Assembly (NCBI RefSeq): GCF_900199585.1
Contig: NZ_FZQY01000001.1
Span: 36,070-100,069 of the forward strand
From: Helicobacter sp. 'house sparrow 1'
GTDB taxonomy: Bacteria > Campylobacterota > Campylobacteria > Campylobacterales > Helicobacteraceae
Length of the DNA: 64,000 bases
Reading direction: 5' to 3'
Part shown: piece by piece, positions 25,630 through 33,527 of the stretch
Numbering within the stretch: position 1 is the stretch's first letter
How the letters are laid out: each line of letters opens with the position of its first letter
Notes under the pieces: model-generated
What the model saw: only the letters and a program-made list of their open reading frames with translations
The model's database searches: none
Told to the model about the DNA's origin: nothing
Made by a program: the position numbers and the translations under genes

Positions 25630-26190
25630 ATGAAAATTACACGCTTGTTATGTATATTTTCTTTTTTTTGTTTCATTTGGGCAGAAACAGAAACAAAATC
25701 AGAAACAAAATCAGAAACAGAGGTAAAAACAAAGCATACCTTTTCTGATCTCTGGGGAAGAAAATACTATGCTGGGATTGGATATAAGTATTTGGCTTTT
25801 GGTGAGATGGGTGGCTTGCAGAATCTACAGGTTACTTATGGAGTTTGGGACAAGAATAAAATGGGTATTTATGCTGAGGTATTGTTTCCTTTTACACAGG
25901 TAGATTCTCCTGAAAAAGGCTCAAGAATTACTGCAGTTAATTTATTCTGGCTCTATAATATTTCTGTTACCAACATCTTTTCTATTTCACCAAAAATTGG
26001 CTATGGATTATCTGTAGTTAATTATGGATCTAAAAATCATATTGCTTGGAAGCCGAGTTTTGGCGTAGATCTTTCAATTTTTGTCATTGATAACTTGGCA
26101 CTTTATCTAGATTATGATTATAGTTTCTATCATCTTAGTAACTTCTCACACTTACACTATTTTGGTGCAGGATTGCGTTATGTGTATTAG
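25630..26190 (+). CDS. Small outer-membrane beta-barrel protein
   Basis: About 186 residues from ATG 25630; an upstream TTG at 25621 is possible but less likely. The signal peptide is MKITRLLCIFSFFCFIWA. A short hydrophilic stretch follows, with three near-repeats of ETKSETKSETE. The rest alternates polar and aromatic residues, typical of an eight-stranded barrel, and ends in the aromatic-terminated FGAGLRYVY, the sorting signal for BAM. The stop overlaps the converging EamA gene by four bases. Specific function unknown. Confidence 0.7.
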   Translation: MKITRLLCIFSFFCFIWAETETKSETKSETEVKTKHTFSDLWGRKYYAGIGYKYLAFGEMGGLQNLQVTYGVWDKNKMGIYAEVLFPFTQVDSPEKGSRITAVNLFWLYNISVTNIFSISPKIGYGLSVVNYGSKNHIAWKPSFGVDLSIFVIDNLALYLDYDYSFYHLSNFSHLHYFGAGLRYVY

Positions 26191-27032
26191 CGTTTTGCAA
26201 TAAATGCACCAAAAATTATTAATAATATACCAATCATTTCATAGACATTGATTGTTTCTTTTAAAAATAGATAGCCAAGGATTGTTGCAATAATAGGTGA
26301 TAGGAGTAGCGTTAGTGAGGAGGTTTGTGTGTCAAGCTTCCCCATAATGTAGCCAAAAAAACCTTGTCCAAGAATTTGTCCAAACATTACCACCAATAGC
26401 ACCAATAACCAATCTTTTAAATGCATAGGAGCTTGAAAACCTTCTAGAATAGTTCCTGTGCCTAGGAGTAAAATACTAGATCCAACACAGGAAAAAACCA
26501 TCAGTAGCATCGCTCCATATGTTTTTCTCATTTTATAGACAAGAGCTAAAAATATGCTATAGCAACACATACTAATAAATGCTAAAAAATCTCCAAATAG
26601 AGATGAAACACTATTAGAATCCTTTCCTCCAAGAAGCAAAAAAATACCAATAAGGGTGATTCCTGCACCTAAAACAAAGCTTATTTGTATTTCCTCTTTG
26701 AAAAATATAATTCCAATGGGTACAAGGATAAAACATACAAGAGAGCTAATAAGATTGACATGAGCTACGCTTGTGTGATGTAAAGCTGTATTGAAAAATA
26801 CTAAATCTAAACCAAAAAATATTCCTGCTAATATCATCAATAAACAATCTTTAAGAGATACTTTAAGCAAGCTTTTGCGTGCAAAGAAAAGGAAAACAGG
26901 GATGGCAAGTGCAACACGATAAAAACCAAGCATAATAGGCTTGATGTCAATAATTTTTACTAATACACTTGCATAAATGATGAAACTTTCAGCAAGAATT
27001 GCAAAGAAGAAAAATTTTAGTTGATTTTGCAT
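26187..27032 (-). CDS. EamA/DMT-family transporter
   Basis: 281 residues with about ten hydrophobic segments in two repeated halves, the EamA layout. FYRVALAIPVFLFFARKS and LLSPIIATILGYLFLKETINVYEMIGILLIIFG carry the usual repeat signatures (second quoted in part: GYLFLKETINVYEMIG). Such proteins move small metabolites or drugs across the inner membrane; the substrate cannot be read from sequence. It is divergent from dba-dsbI. Confidence 0.85.
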   Translation of the reverse strand: MQNQLKFFFFAILAESFIIYASVLVKIIDIKPIMLGFYRVALAIPVFLFFARKSLLKVSLKDCLLMILAGIFFGLDLVFFNTALHHTSVAHVNLISSLVCFILVPIGIIFFKEEIQISFVLGAGITLIGIFLLLGGKDSNSVSSLFGDFLAFISMCCYSIFLALVYKMRKTYGAMLLMVFSCVGSSILLLGTGTILEGFQAPMHLKDWLLVLLVVMFGQILGQGFFGYIMGKLDTQTSSLTLLLSPIIATILGYLFLKETINVYEMIGILLIIFGAFIAKR

Positions 27033-27108
27033 TAAAATCCTAACACCAGAAATAAGTTGCTAATTATAGAACATTTAATTTATTTTTTAATAAAATTACT
27101 TTTCAGAT

Positions 27109-27164
27109 TTTTTTGAGAATCATTTTTTGATTTAAGTTATATAATCCCAATAGTCTTAAGACTA
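27109..27164 (+). promoter_or_regulatory. Promoter and operators of dba-dsbI
   Basis: TATAAT at 27140-27145 is the likely -10. Just upstream, TTTTTGAGAATCATTTTTT (27109-27127) resembles half of a Fur box. In C. jejuni the homologous operon is iron- and Fur-controlled. Right after the -10 lies a perfect 14-base palindrome, TAGTCTTAAGACTA (27151-27164), in the expected leader. Confidence 0.45.
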
Positions 27165-27184
27165 AATCAAAAAAAGGATGTTGT

Positions 27185-27352
27185 ATGGAATTTCTGGAAA
27201 TGCTATTGATTTTGATAGCTATGATTTTGATGATTAGGAAGCCCCAAAAAGAAAATTTAGCCTTTGGTATTTTGATGTTTTCTTGGGCATTGATGATTTT
27301 TATGTATGTGGGACACAAGTCCTTGGGTATTCTTACCACAATGAATCTTTAG
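27185..27352 (+). CDS. dba: Dba, small partner of DsbI
   Basis: A 55-residue protein beginning MEFLEMLLILIAMILMIRKP and ending GHKSLGILTTMNL. It has two hydrophobic segments separated by a short charged turn (RKPQKENLA), so it is an inner-membrane hairpin. It ends nine bases before dsbI, the same arrangement as in C. jejuni, where Dba is needed for DsbI to be made or active. Size, topology and context together support the name; at this length similarity alone is weak. AAAAAGGATG supplies the ribosome site. Confidence 0.8.
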   Translation: MEFLEMLLILIAMILMIRKPQKENLAFGILMFSWALMIFMYVGHKSLGILTTMNL

Positions 27353-27361
27353 GGGGTTAAA

Positions 27362-28903
27362 ATGCAAGAACAAAAACAAGAACAAAAACAAGAACAAAAA
27401 CAAGAACAAAAACAAGAACAAAAAGCTGTAGACTTGTTTTATAACCTAATGTGCTTGGCTGGTTTTCTGATTATCCTTTTTCCTGTAGGAATTGCAAATT
27501 TTATTCTTGGGTATGTGATGGGAGATAGTCCTTGTGCATTATGCTGGGGTCAGAGAGAGGCAATGATTTTTATTGGAGTGATTGCACTTTTTATTGTTAG
27601 GTTTGGAATCAAGCCAAAGTATATTGCAGCTTTATTAATTGTAACTGCCTTTGGTCTTTATCAATCATTTGCACATTTTGGGAATCACGCAGGTAGGGAT
27701 TTAGATCAAGGTTTTAGTATTATGATATTTGGGTTGCATACTTATTTTTGGGCAGAGGTTGTGTTTTGGGCAGTTATCTTGCTTTTAGGCGTGATGCTTA
27801 TTTTTGCTCCAAGCTTTAAGGCCTTAGAAACTGCAAAACTAACATTTGGAAAATATAAACAAACTGCTTTTATTGTTTGTGCTTTTGTGGTTGCTTCTAA
27901 TATTCTCCAAGCTTTTGTTAGCACAGGTATTCCTCCTTATTTAGGGCAAGGAGATCCAGTTCGTTTCTCTTTTAATCCCAAAAATGTTGTTTGGTCAACA
28001 GAGGGATGGAATGAAACTTGGAGTGGAATTTCTTTTTTAGGAAAGCGTGATGTAAAAGATCCTGATTATGCTTTTGCACCTACTAAAGTTATAAGCTTTA
28101 ACCATAATGCCAATCAATCTCCATTTGAGAAAATTGACAGAAGTCTTAAGATTGTAGATACACAAGTTTTGCCATTTAATCAACCCTTAAATACTTTAAA
28201 TAGCATTGATAATACTTTGATTGCAAGTTCAAAATTTGATGTGTATTTTTTAGATAAAGATTTTAAAGTTGAAGATAGCTTTGAGCTTGATCCTAATTTT
28301 TCAGCTACAATCAACCCTATTGTGGGAATTGTTCCATTTATGCAAGATAAATATTTATTGATGGGTTCTAATAAAACTTTATTGAGGTTTGCAAGAAATC
28401 CTAATGCAGATGCTCAATTGCAGTATGCAGATTTTATTAAAGGGGCGGATAGATTTGAAGGAAGAGGTGAAAATTTAGGCAGGAATAGATTAGATACAGT
28501 AAGATCTAAATTCCATCACACTCTTTCAGTGGCTACAGATGGAAAGTATTTCTATTTAGCTACGGTTCCAAATAATAAAGATAAAAATACTTTTGTAATC
28601 AGTCAGTTTTTGGAAAAAGATCAGGTTTTATCGGCTGAATTTACTCCTAAAGCAGATCTTAAGCCCTCAAGAAGTTTAGGAGATCTTTATATTACTTCAA
28701 TGGTATCGCGTCATAACAAGCTTTATGCATTAAGTAAGCAATACAATGTGATTATTATTATTGATCCATTAGAGCAAAAAGTGGAAAAAGTAATCTCTTA
28801 TCCCGAAAATATTACAAATGCAAGGGCTTTGTTGATTGAGGGAGATAAAATCAAGATTCTTAGCTATGAGGATAAAAAAAATCTACTTTATACCCTTGAT
28901 TGA
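27362..28903 (+). CDS. dsbI: Disulphide-bond oxidoreductase DsbI
   Basis: 513 residues. After a repetitive Gln/Glu/Lys N-terminus (see 27364) come DsbB-like membrane helices with the redox pair in DSPCALCWGQREAM (CxxC), then more helices up to about residue 190. A large C-terminal periplasmic part (about 190-513) looks like a beta-propeller. DsbI passes electrons from periplasmic dithiols to quinones; in C. jejuni it partners with specific arylsulphotransferase-type substrates. ATG is preceded by AGGGGG. It forms an operon with dba. Confidence 0.9.
   Translation: MQEQKQEQKQEQKQEQKQEQKAVDLFYNLMCLAGFLIILFPVGIANFILGYVMGDSPCALCWGQREAMIFIGVIALFIVRFGIKPKYIAALLIVTAFGLYQSFAHFGNHAGRDLDQGFSIMIFGLHTYFWAEVVFWAVILLLGVMLIFAPSFKALETAKLTFGKYKQTAFIVCAFVVASNILQAFVSTGIPPYLGQGDPVRFSFNPKNVVWSTEGWNETWSGISFLGKRDVKDPDYAFAPTKVISFNHNANQSPFEKIDRSLKIVDTQVLPFNQPLNTLNSIDNTLIASSKFDVYFLDKDFKVEDSFELDPNFSATINPIVGIVPFMQDKYLLMGSNKTLLRFARNPNADAQLQYADFIKGADRFEGRGENLGRNRLDTVRSKFHHTLSVATDGKYFYLATVPNNKDKNTFVISQFLEKDQVLSAEFTPKADLKPSRSLGDLYITSMVSRHNKLYALSKQYNVIIIIDPLEQKVEKVISYPENITNARALLIEGDKIKILSYEDKKNLLYTLD
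27364..27423 (+). repeat. Five tandem 12-base repeats in the dsbI start
   Basis: CAAGAACAAAAA is repeated five times without change, encoding Gln-Glu-Gln-Lys units directly after the start Met. Because 12 is a multiple of three, copy-number change would alter only the length of the cytoplasmic N-terminus. Confidence 0.95.
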
Positions 28904-28914
28904 TTCTTTTTAAA

Positions 28915-28941
28915 GGTACATTGACAATAAGTCAATGTACC
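28915..28941. terminator. Hairpin after dsbI
   Basis: GGTACATTGAC (28915-28925) and GTCAATGTACC (28931-28941) are perfect 11-base arms around AATAA, 11 bases after the dsbI stop. No T run follows, so it may act as an RNA-end or boundary element as much as a terminator. Confidence 0.65.
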
Positions 28942-29095
28942 AACTTCACCCCATTAGAAATATTTTATTAATTGTTAAAATTAGCCTTGATTTTAAAATA
29001 TTGAGTAAAAAGCAAGTAGAAGTTATAATTGTTTTTTTTAAAGAATATTTAGAGAGTTATTTATTATCAAAATACATCAAAAACAGGGGAGAGAA

Positions 29096-29464
29096 ATGGA
29101 TAAAAATTTAGTAAGGATAAAGAGCTTTTGAAAGTTTTCAAGTAAGATGGTTTTTAGATGTTGTGAAGAAAATGACATCAGAGGAATATACAGGTATTAG
29201 TTCAGAGGGGGAAAGAGATGACTTTACTTATTGGTTAGAGAATAGGCTTGAAAATATGGGAAGTATTTGGGGAGGAGCTAGTTTTAAATTTGGTATCTAT
29301 AGACGCAATGATAGTAGATGATATGAGGATAATGAGTGTTTTTAAGAAGATGTGCTTAGAGAGATTGCAAAAAAGAGCTTAATCTTGATAGGAAAAGATT
29401 AGATATCTCCGAAGTTTATAGAGAGATTTTAAAGGATAAAATTTATAGCTTTGAGGAAGTTTGG
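29096..29464 (+). pseudogene. Decayed 5' part of mcrB
   Basis: After ATG 29096 (MDKNLV) the sequence continues in pieces that match the usual N-terminus of McrB-type ATPases. DKELLKVFK is in one frame, then RWFLDVVKKMTSEEYTGISS, DDFTYWLENRLENMGSIWGG and ASFKFGIYRRNDSR in a second. That frame has in-frame stops TGA (29319-29321) and TAA (29343-29345), with EDVLREIAKK beyond them. After an A6 run (29369-29374) homology moves into the mcrB frame (LNLDRKRLDISEVYREILKD) and reaches ATG 29465. At least two nonsense and two frameshift lesions are present, so this part cannot be translated as one protein. Confidence 0.75.
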
Positions 29465-31315
29465 ATGAAAGAAAGAGAGTTATGGGGCAAATATGTAGAA
29501 AGAAATTTTTGGCTTTATAGGGCTAGAGATGATGAAGAAAGGTGGAAAAATATTTACAATAATGGGTTGATAGGTATTCCTTGGAGGGAACTAGGAGATT
29601 TAAAACAATATTCAAGTAAAGAAGAAATAGAAAAAGTTTTAAATGAAAAATATCCCTCAAAAAGTAAAAATAGACAAAATGATCGGTTAGCAAATTGGCA
29701 ATTTTGTAATGATATAAAAATAGGGGATGTTGTTATTGCAACGGAGGATAACAATGAAATAGTTTGTTATGGAAAGGTAATTAAGGAATACTTCTATGAT
29801 GATACAATCGATGATGAGTTTGCATCATTTATCAAGATAGAATGGATAAAAAGAGGAAAATGGAAGCTGGAGGGTTGGACACCAAAAACTTTAACTAGAA
29901 TGAATGACTATCAGCCTTATTTAGATAATATCTTAAGGAAAATTGGCTTTTATGATAATAAAGTAGAGTTAAAAACAGATTTTGCCTATAGGGATTGTAT
30001 CCCGCATAATCAGATTCTTTATGGACCTCCTGGGACAGGGAAGACTTTTTCTGTAGCTGATAAAGCAATTGAAATCTTAGATCCTAGTAAGCTAGGAGAT
30101 TCTAGAGAGATGATTAAAAAGATTTTTGATACTTATAAAAATCAGGGTCAAATTGAATTTATTACTTTTCATCAAAGCTATAGCTATGAGGATTTTATCG
30201 AGGGGATAAGACCAAAAATAAGTGATCGTGGTGAAGTGAGCTATGAAATCAAAGATGGAATCTTTAAAAAAATTTGCAAGAAAGCTTTAGAAAATTACAA
30301 TAATTCTCTAAAAAATCTAGAAGAACTTCAGGAAGAAGAGGAAATAACAAAAAAGGTTGAAGATTTTTTAGATCACTTGATTGAAAATGAGATAAAAATA
30401 CAAAAAACTAAAAAAGGAGAATTTTTTGTCAGTGATTATGACAAACATAGAATCTATATCTCCACAAAAGATACAAAGATAGATATAGCACCCTCTATGG
30501 ATGAGTTTATCAGGATCATAAAGTCTAAAAAAGATTTTGCTAGTTCAAAGGAAATGGCAAAAGAAGTTTTTGGAGAAGATAATCAGCAACAAAAGAGAAC
30601 TTATTTATTTCATTTATTTAAGCTGTTTAAAAATTTTAAGGATGAGAAAAAATATGAGATAAAAAATATTGAAAACCACCTAAAACCTTATGTCCTTATC
30701 ATCGATGAAATCAATCGTGGAAATGTGAGTAAAATTTTTGGAGAGTTGATTACATTGATTGAAGAAGATAAAAGAATAGGTAATGATGAAGAATTAAGGG
30801 TAACCCTGCCTTATAGTCAAGAAGAATTTGGCATTCCTAAAAATCTTTATATTATCGGGACAATGAATACAGCAGATAGGAGTATTACAAGTTTAGACAT
30901 TGCTTTAAGAAGAAGATTTGATTTTATAGAAGTAATGCCAGATAGCTCAAAACTAGAGAAGGAAGTAGTAGATGGTATTAATCTAAAAGATTTGCTTGAT
31001 AGTATGAATGAGAGAATTAGATATCTCTATGATAGGGAAAAAATGATAGGTCATGCATTCTTTTTAAAAGTAGAGAATAAAGAAGATCTTAAGAGAATCT
31101 TCCAAAAAAAGATTGTTCCACTTTTACAAGAGTATTTTTATAATGACTATGAGAGAATAGATGTAATTTTAAATCATAATGGAATGATTATTGAAAAGAA
31201 GATTGGAATATCTTCTAAAATAGAGCTTGATTTACCACAAAAAGCTTATTGTGTTACTATGGATGATAAAGTTTGGGATGATGAAGAAACCTACAAAAAA
31301 ATTTACCAAGAATGA
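29465..31315 (+). CDS. mcrB: McrB-type AAA+ GTPase of a modification-dependent restriction system
   Basis: 616 residues. Residues about 15-140 form an EVE-like DNA-reading region (FWLYRARDDEERWKN, GLIGIPWRELGDLKQYSSKEE). The AAA+ motor has Walker A LYGPPGTGKTFS (about 185), Walker B LIIDEINRGNVSKIFGEL, and the McrB signature TMNTADRSITSLDIALRRRF. It powers DNA translocation for the McrC nuclease. The upstream 370 bases are a ruined extension of the same gene, so this is a shortened McrB; the DNA-reading and motor parts are intact and may still work. It overlaps mcrC by four bases. Confidence 0.88.
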   Translation: MKERELWGKYVERNFWLYRARDDEERWKNIYNNGLIGIPWRELGDLKQYSSKEEIEKVLNEKYPSKSKNRQNDRLANWQFCNDIKIGDVVIATEDNNEIVCYGKVIKEYFYDDTIDDEFASFIKIEWIKRGKWKLEGWTPKTLTRMNDYQPYLDNILRKIGFYDNKVELKTDFAYRDCIPHNQILYGPPGTGKTFSVADKAIEILDPSKLGDSREMIKKIFDTYKNQGQIEFITFHQSYSYEDFIEGIRPKISDRGEVSYEIKDGIFKKICKKALENYNNSLKNLEELQEEEEITKKVEDFLDHLIENEIKIQKTKKGEFFVSDYDKHRIYISTKDTKIDIAPSMDEFIRIIKSKKDFASSKEMAKEVFGEDNQQQKRTYLFHLFKLFKNFKDEKKYEIKNIENHLKPYVLIIDEINRGNVSKIFGELITLIEEDKRIGNDEELRVTLPYSQEEFGIPKNLYIIGTMNTADRSITSLDIALRRRFDFIEVMPDSSKLEKEVVDGINLKDLLDSMNERIRYLYDREKMIGHAFFLKVENKEDLKRIFQKKIVPLLQEYFYNDYERIDVILNHNGMIIEKKIGISSKIELDLPQKAYCVTMDDKVWDDEETYKKIYQE

Positions 31316-32694
31316 GAAGCTTTACAATCATAGAGTGGGGGAGTTTTAGTAAGAAAACTCTAGAAGATAGTATCAGAGAAAACAAAGACCAAACCACAAG
31401 CCAATCTATAGATAAAATTGCAGAGCAGTGGTTTGATGAATTGATGAGGTTTGCTGAAAATAAAAACAACACTTCTTTTTTAACCTTTTGTAAAAGAGAT
31501 GAGCTAAAGGTTAAAAACTATGTGGGTATTATCCAAACAAAAAGTGGAGTTTTGGAAATACTACCAAAGTGTTTTGATTTATCAGATGGGATAGAAATAT
31601 TAGAAGATAAAGAAATGTCTTTAGAGGAGTCTTATCAAATTAAAAATTTTTGTGAGCAACAAAGTATAGATTCTAAGAAAAAGAAAAGAGTGATTGCAAA
31701 AGATGAGGCTATAAAATACACTAGAAAATTTTTAATTCATTGTTTAGGGACATTATTAGGTATTCCTTTAAGGAATTCTGACCTTGCTTCATTGGATATT
31801 GCAAAGGTTTCTTTACTTGAGATATTTATTCAAATGTTTATCCAAGAGTTTGAAAAAATCTATCAAAAGGGTATTTTGCATCAATATGTAGAGGTTGAAG
31901 AAAATAGAAAAGTGCTTAAAGGTAAGTTTTTATTAAATCAGCAATTACGCCTTAATCTAATCCACAAAGAGCGTTTTTATACTTTGAGTGATGAGTATAT
32001 TGCTGATAATTTATTAAATGCAATCATTAAAACAACTTTAATTTTTTTAAAAAGCAAAACCTCTAATCATACTACATTTGCAAGAATCAATCAGGCGATA
32101 GAAATTCTTAGGGAGGTGTCAGTATTACAAAGCTATGAGATTGATTTTAGAAGGTGTGGCTACTCAAGGCATTATCATTATTATAAAAATATTTTGACTT
32201 GGTGTGAGATATTTTTAAAACAAAATAGCTTTATATCTCATAAGGGAAATAATGAAGTCTATACACTGCTTTTTCCAATGGAAAAACTTTTTGAATCTTT
32301 TATTGCTTCAATGCTAAAAAAACAAAATAAGGATTATCAAATAAAAGCGCAGAAAAAGGATAAGCGTCTTCTAATTAATTTTAATGGTGAAGAAAGGTTT
32401 CAATTATGCCCTGATCTTTATATGAAAAAAGAGGATAAGGTCATCATAGCAGATACAAAGTGGAAGATTTTAGATTCTAATAATAATCATTTTGGAGTTT
32501 CTCAAAATGATCTCTATCAGCTTTTTGCTTATGCAAAATATTATGATGCCAAAGAAGTATGGATCATCTATCCAAGGACTTATAAAAAAGAACAAGAAGA
32601 GTTAGAAGAAAATATTTTTAAGAGATATAAGGGAGCAAAATATAAAGATCAAAATATTGATCTAAGGATATTATTTGCTCCACTTATTTTTTAA
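31312..32694 (+). CDS. mcrC: McrC nuclease subunit
   Basis: 460 residues. The N-terminal part (FTIIEWGSFSKKTL, YVGIIQTKSGVLEILPK) is the McrC region that docks on McrB. The C-terminal PD-(D/E)XK nuclease reads FQLCPDLYMKKEDKVIIADTKWKIL, with the catalytic Asp and D-T-K, followed by QNDLYQLFAYAKYY. Together with McrB it cleaves modified foreign DNA. The ATG overlaps the mcrB stop (ATGA), a sign of coupled translation. It is complete and undamaged, in contrast with the mcrB 5' region. Confidence 0.9.
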   Translation: MRSFTIIEWGSFSKKTLEDSIRENKDQTTSQSIDKIAEQWFDELMRFAENKNNTSFLTFCKRDELKVKNYVGIIQTKSGVLEILPKCFDLSDGIEILEDKEMSLEESYQIKNFCEQQSIDSKKKKRVIAKDEAIKYTRKFLIHCLGTLLGIPLRNSDLASLDIAKVSLLEIFIQMFIQEFEKIYQKGILHQYVEVEENRKVLKGKFLLNQQLRLNLIHKERFYTLSDEYIADNLLNAIIKTTLIFLKSKTSNHTTFARINQAIEILREVSVLQSYEIDFRRCGYSRHYHYYKNILTWCEIFLKQNSFISHKGNNEVYTLLFPMEKLFESFIASMLKKQNKDYQIKAQKKDKRLLINFNGEERFQLCPDLYMKKEDKVIIADTKWKILDSNNNHFGVSQNDLYQLFAYAKYYDAKEVWIIYPRTYKKEQEELEENIFKRYKGAKYKDQNIDLRILFAPLIF

Positions 32695-32702
32695 AAGTAA
32701 AA

Positions 32703-33461
32703 CTATTGATGTGGCCTTGTGTGTGGATTATTACTAATACCTATGTGTTCTACTTCTCCAGAACTAGAAATAAGATAGGCTTGGCCAAATCCCTTAACAA
32801 ATCTTCCATCCTTAAAGATTAGTTCAATGAGACTAAAATCTGAAAAACCACGAATTGTTTTAATTCCTCCAGATCCACCCATACAAGATTCTAGACTATC
32901 AAGTGCCTTGTTAAATTCTTCGCTATCTCTTTGGATAAACCTTGCTTCTGCTCTATAGCGCAATCTTTTTCTTAAAATAATTGACTTTGCTTTGCATTCA
33001 TCTTCTAAAAACATTACCTCAATTTTTTGCGGATTGTTTTTTATGTTATCAAAATGCTCTGCTACAGCACTGATGTAAATATAATACTTTCCATCAATTT
33101 GAATCAGAGGTGCATAAGAACTTAGAGGAAAATTATCTTGAGTAATGGTAGCTAAGATACAAGAGTTAAATTCTTTTTTAAAGTTCTCTATCTCCTCTTT
33201 AACCTTGTCAAACTCTAGTGTTTTAGGAACACTCTGACATAAATCAATGATTGCCTGTTTGATACTTGTGTGATCAGCTCTTTGAGCAAACTCAACTCTT
33301 AATTTTTGAGTTTTATTATAAACGAGGTCTAGACCATCAAAATCTACACCCTCTAAGATTACTTCATTGATTTCTGTGGCATTTCCAAACTTCTTGCAAA
33401 GACCTGCCATATCACTTTGATGATGTTCATTCATATGTTTTATAATGCTTGAAAAATCCAT
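32703..33461 (-). CDS. hugZ: Heme oxygenase HugZ
   Basis: 252 residues, matching H. pylori HugZ in size and layout. An N-terminal DUF2470-like part (IIKHMNEHHQSDMAGLCKKFG, in part) is followed by the split-barrel FMN-binding-like fold (FNSCILATITQDNFPLSSYAPLI). The C-terminal FVKGFGQAYLISS ends in IGISNNPHTRPHQ, the tail that holds the heme-ligand His in HugZ. It opens heme to release iron. It follows the TonB-dependent receptor gene by 66 bases on the same strand. Ribosome site AAGGAG. Confidence 0.92.
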   Translation of the reverse strand: MDFSSIIKHMNEHHQSDMAGLCKKFGNATEINEVILEGVDFDGLDLVYNKTQKLRVEFAQRADHTSIKQAIIDLCQSVPKTLEFDKVKEEIENFKKEFNSCILATITQDNFPLSSYAPLIQIDGKYYIYISAVAEHFDNIKNNPQKIEVMFLEDECKAKSIILRKRLRYRAEARFIQRDSEEFNKALDSLESCMGGSGGIKTIRGFSDFSLIELIFKDGRFVKGFGQAYLISSSGEVEHIGISNNPHTRPHQ

Positions 33462-33479
33462 TTTTTCTCCTTAAATTTT

Positions 33480-33518
33480 CCCACCATCCTCCCATAAGAA
33501 TCTGCCTACCACCCACCC
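33480..33518 (-). promoter_or_regulatory. Two G-run clusters in the receptor-hugZ intergenic leader
   Basis: On the minus strand, GGGTGGGTGGTAGG (33518-33505) and GGGAGGATGGTGGG (33493-33480) each have four runs of two or three G with loops of one or two bases, separated by 11 bases. This is striking in such AT-rich DNA, and each could form a two-layer RNA G-quadruplex upstream of hugZ. Function is inferred only. Confidence 0.4.
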
Positions 33519-33527
33519 TAAAGATGA

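Noticed and set aside
29319..29345. TGA and TAA inside the mcrB upstream frame as recoded codons
   Set aside because: Frameshifts occur in the same segment as well, and there is no sign of a selenocysteine element. Simple decay explains all lesions.
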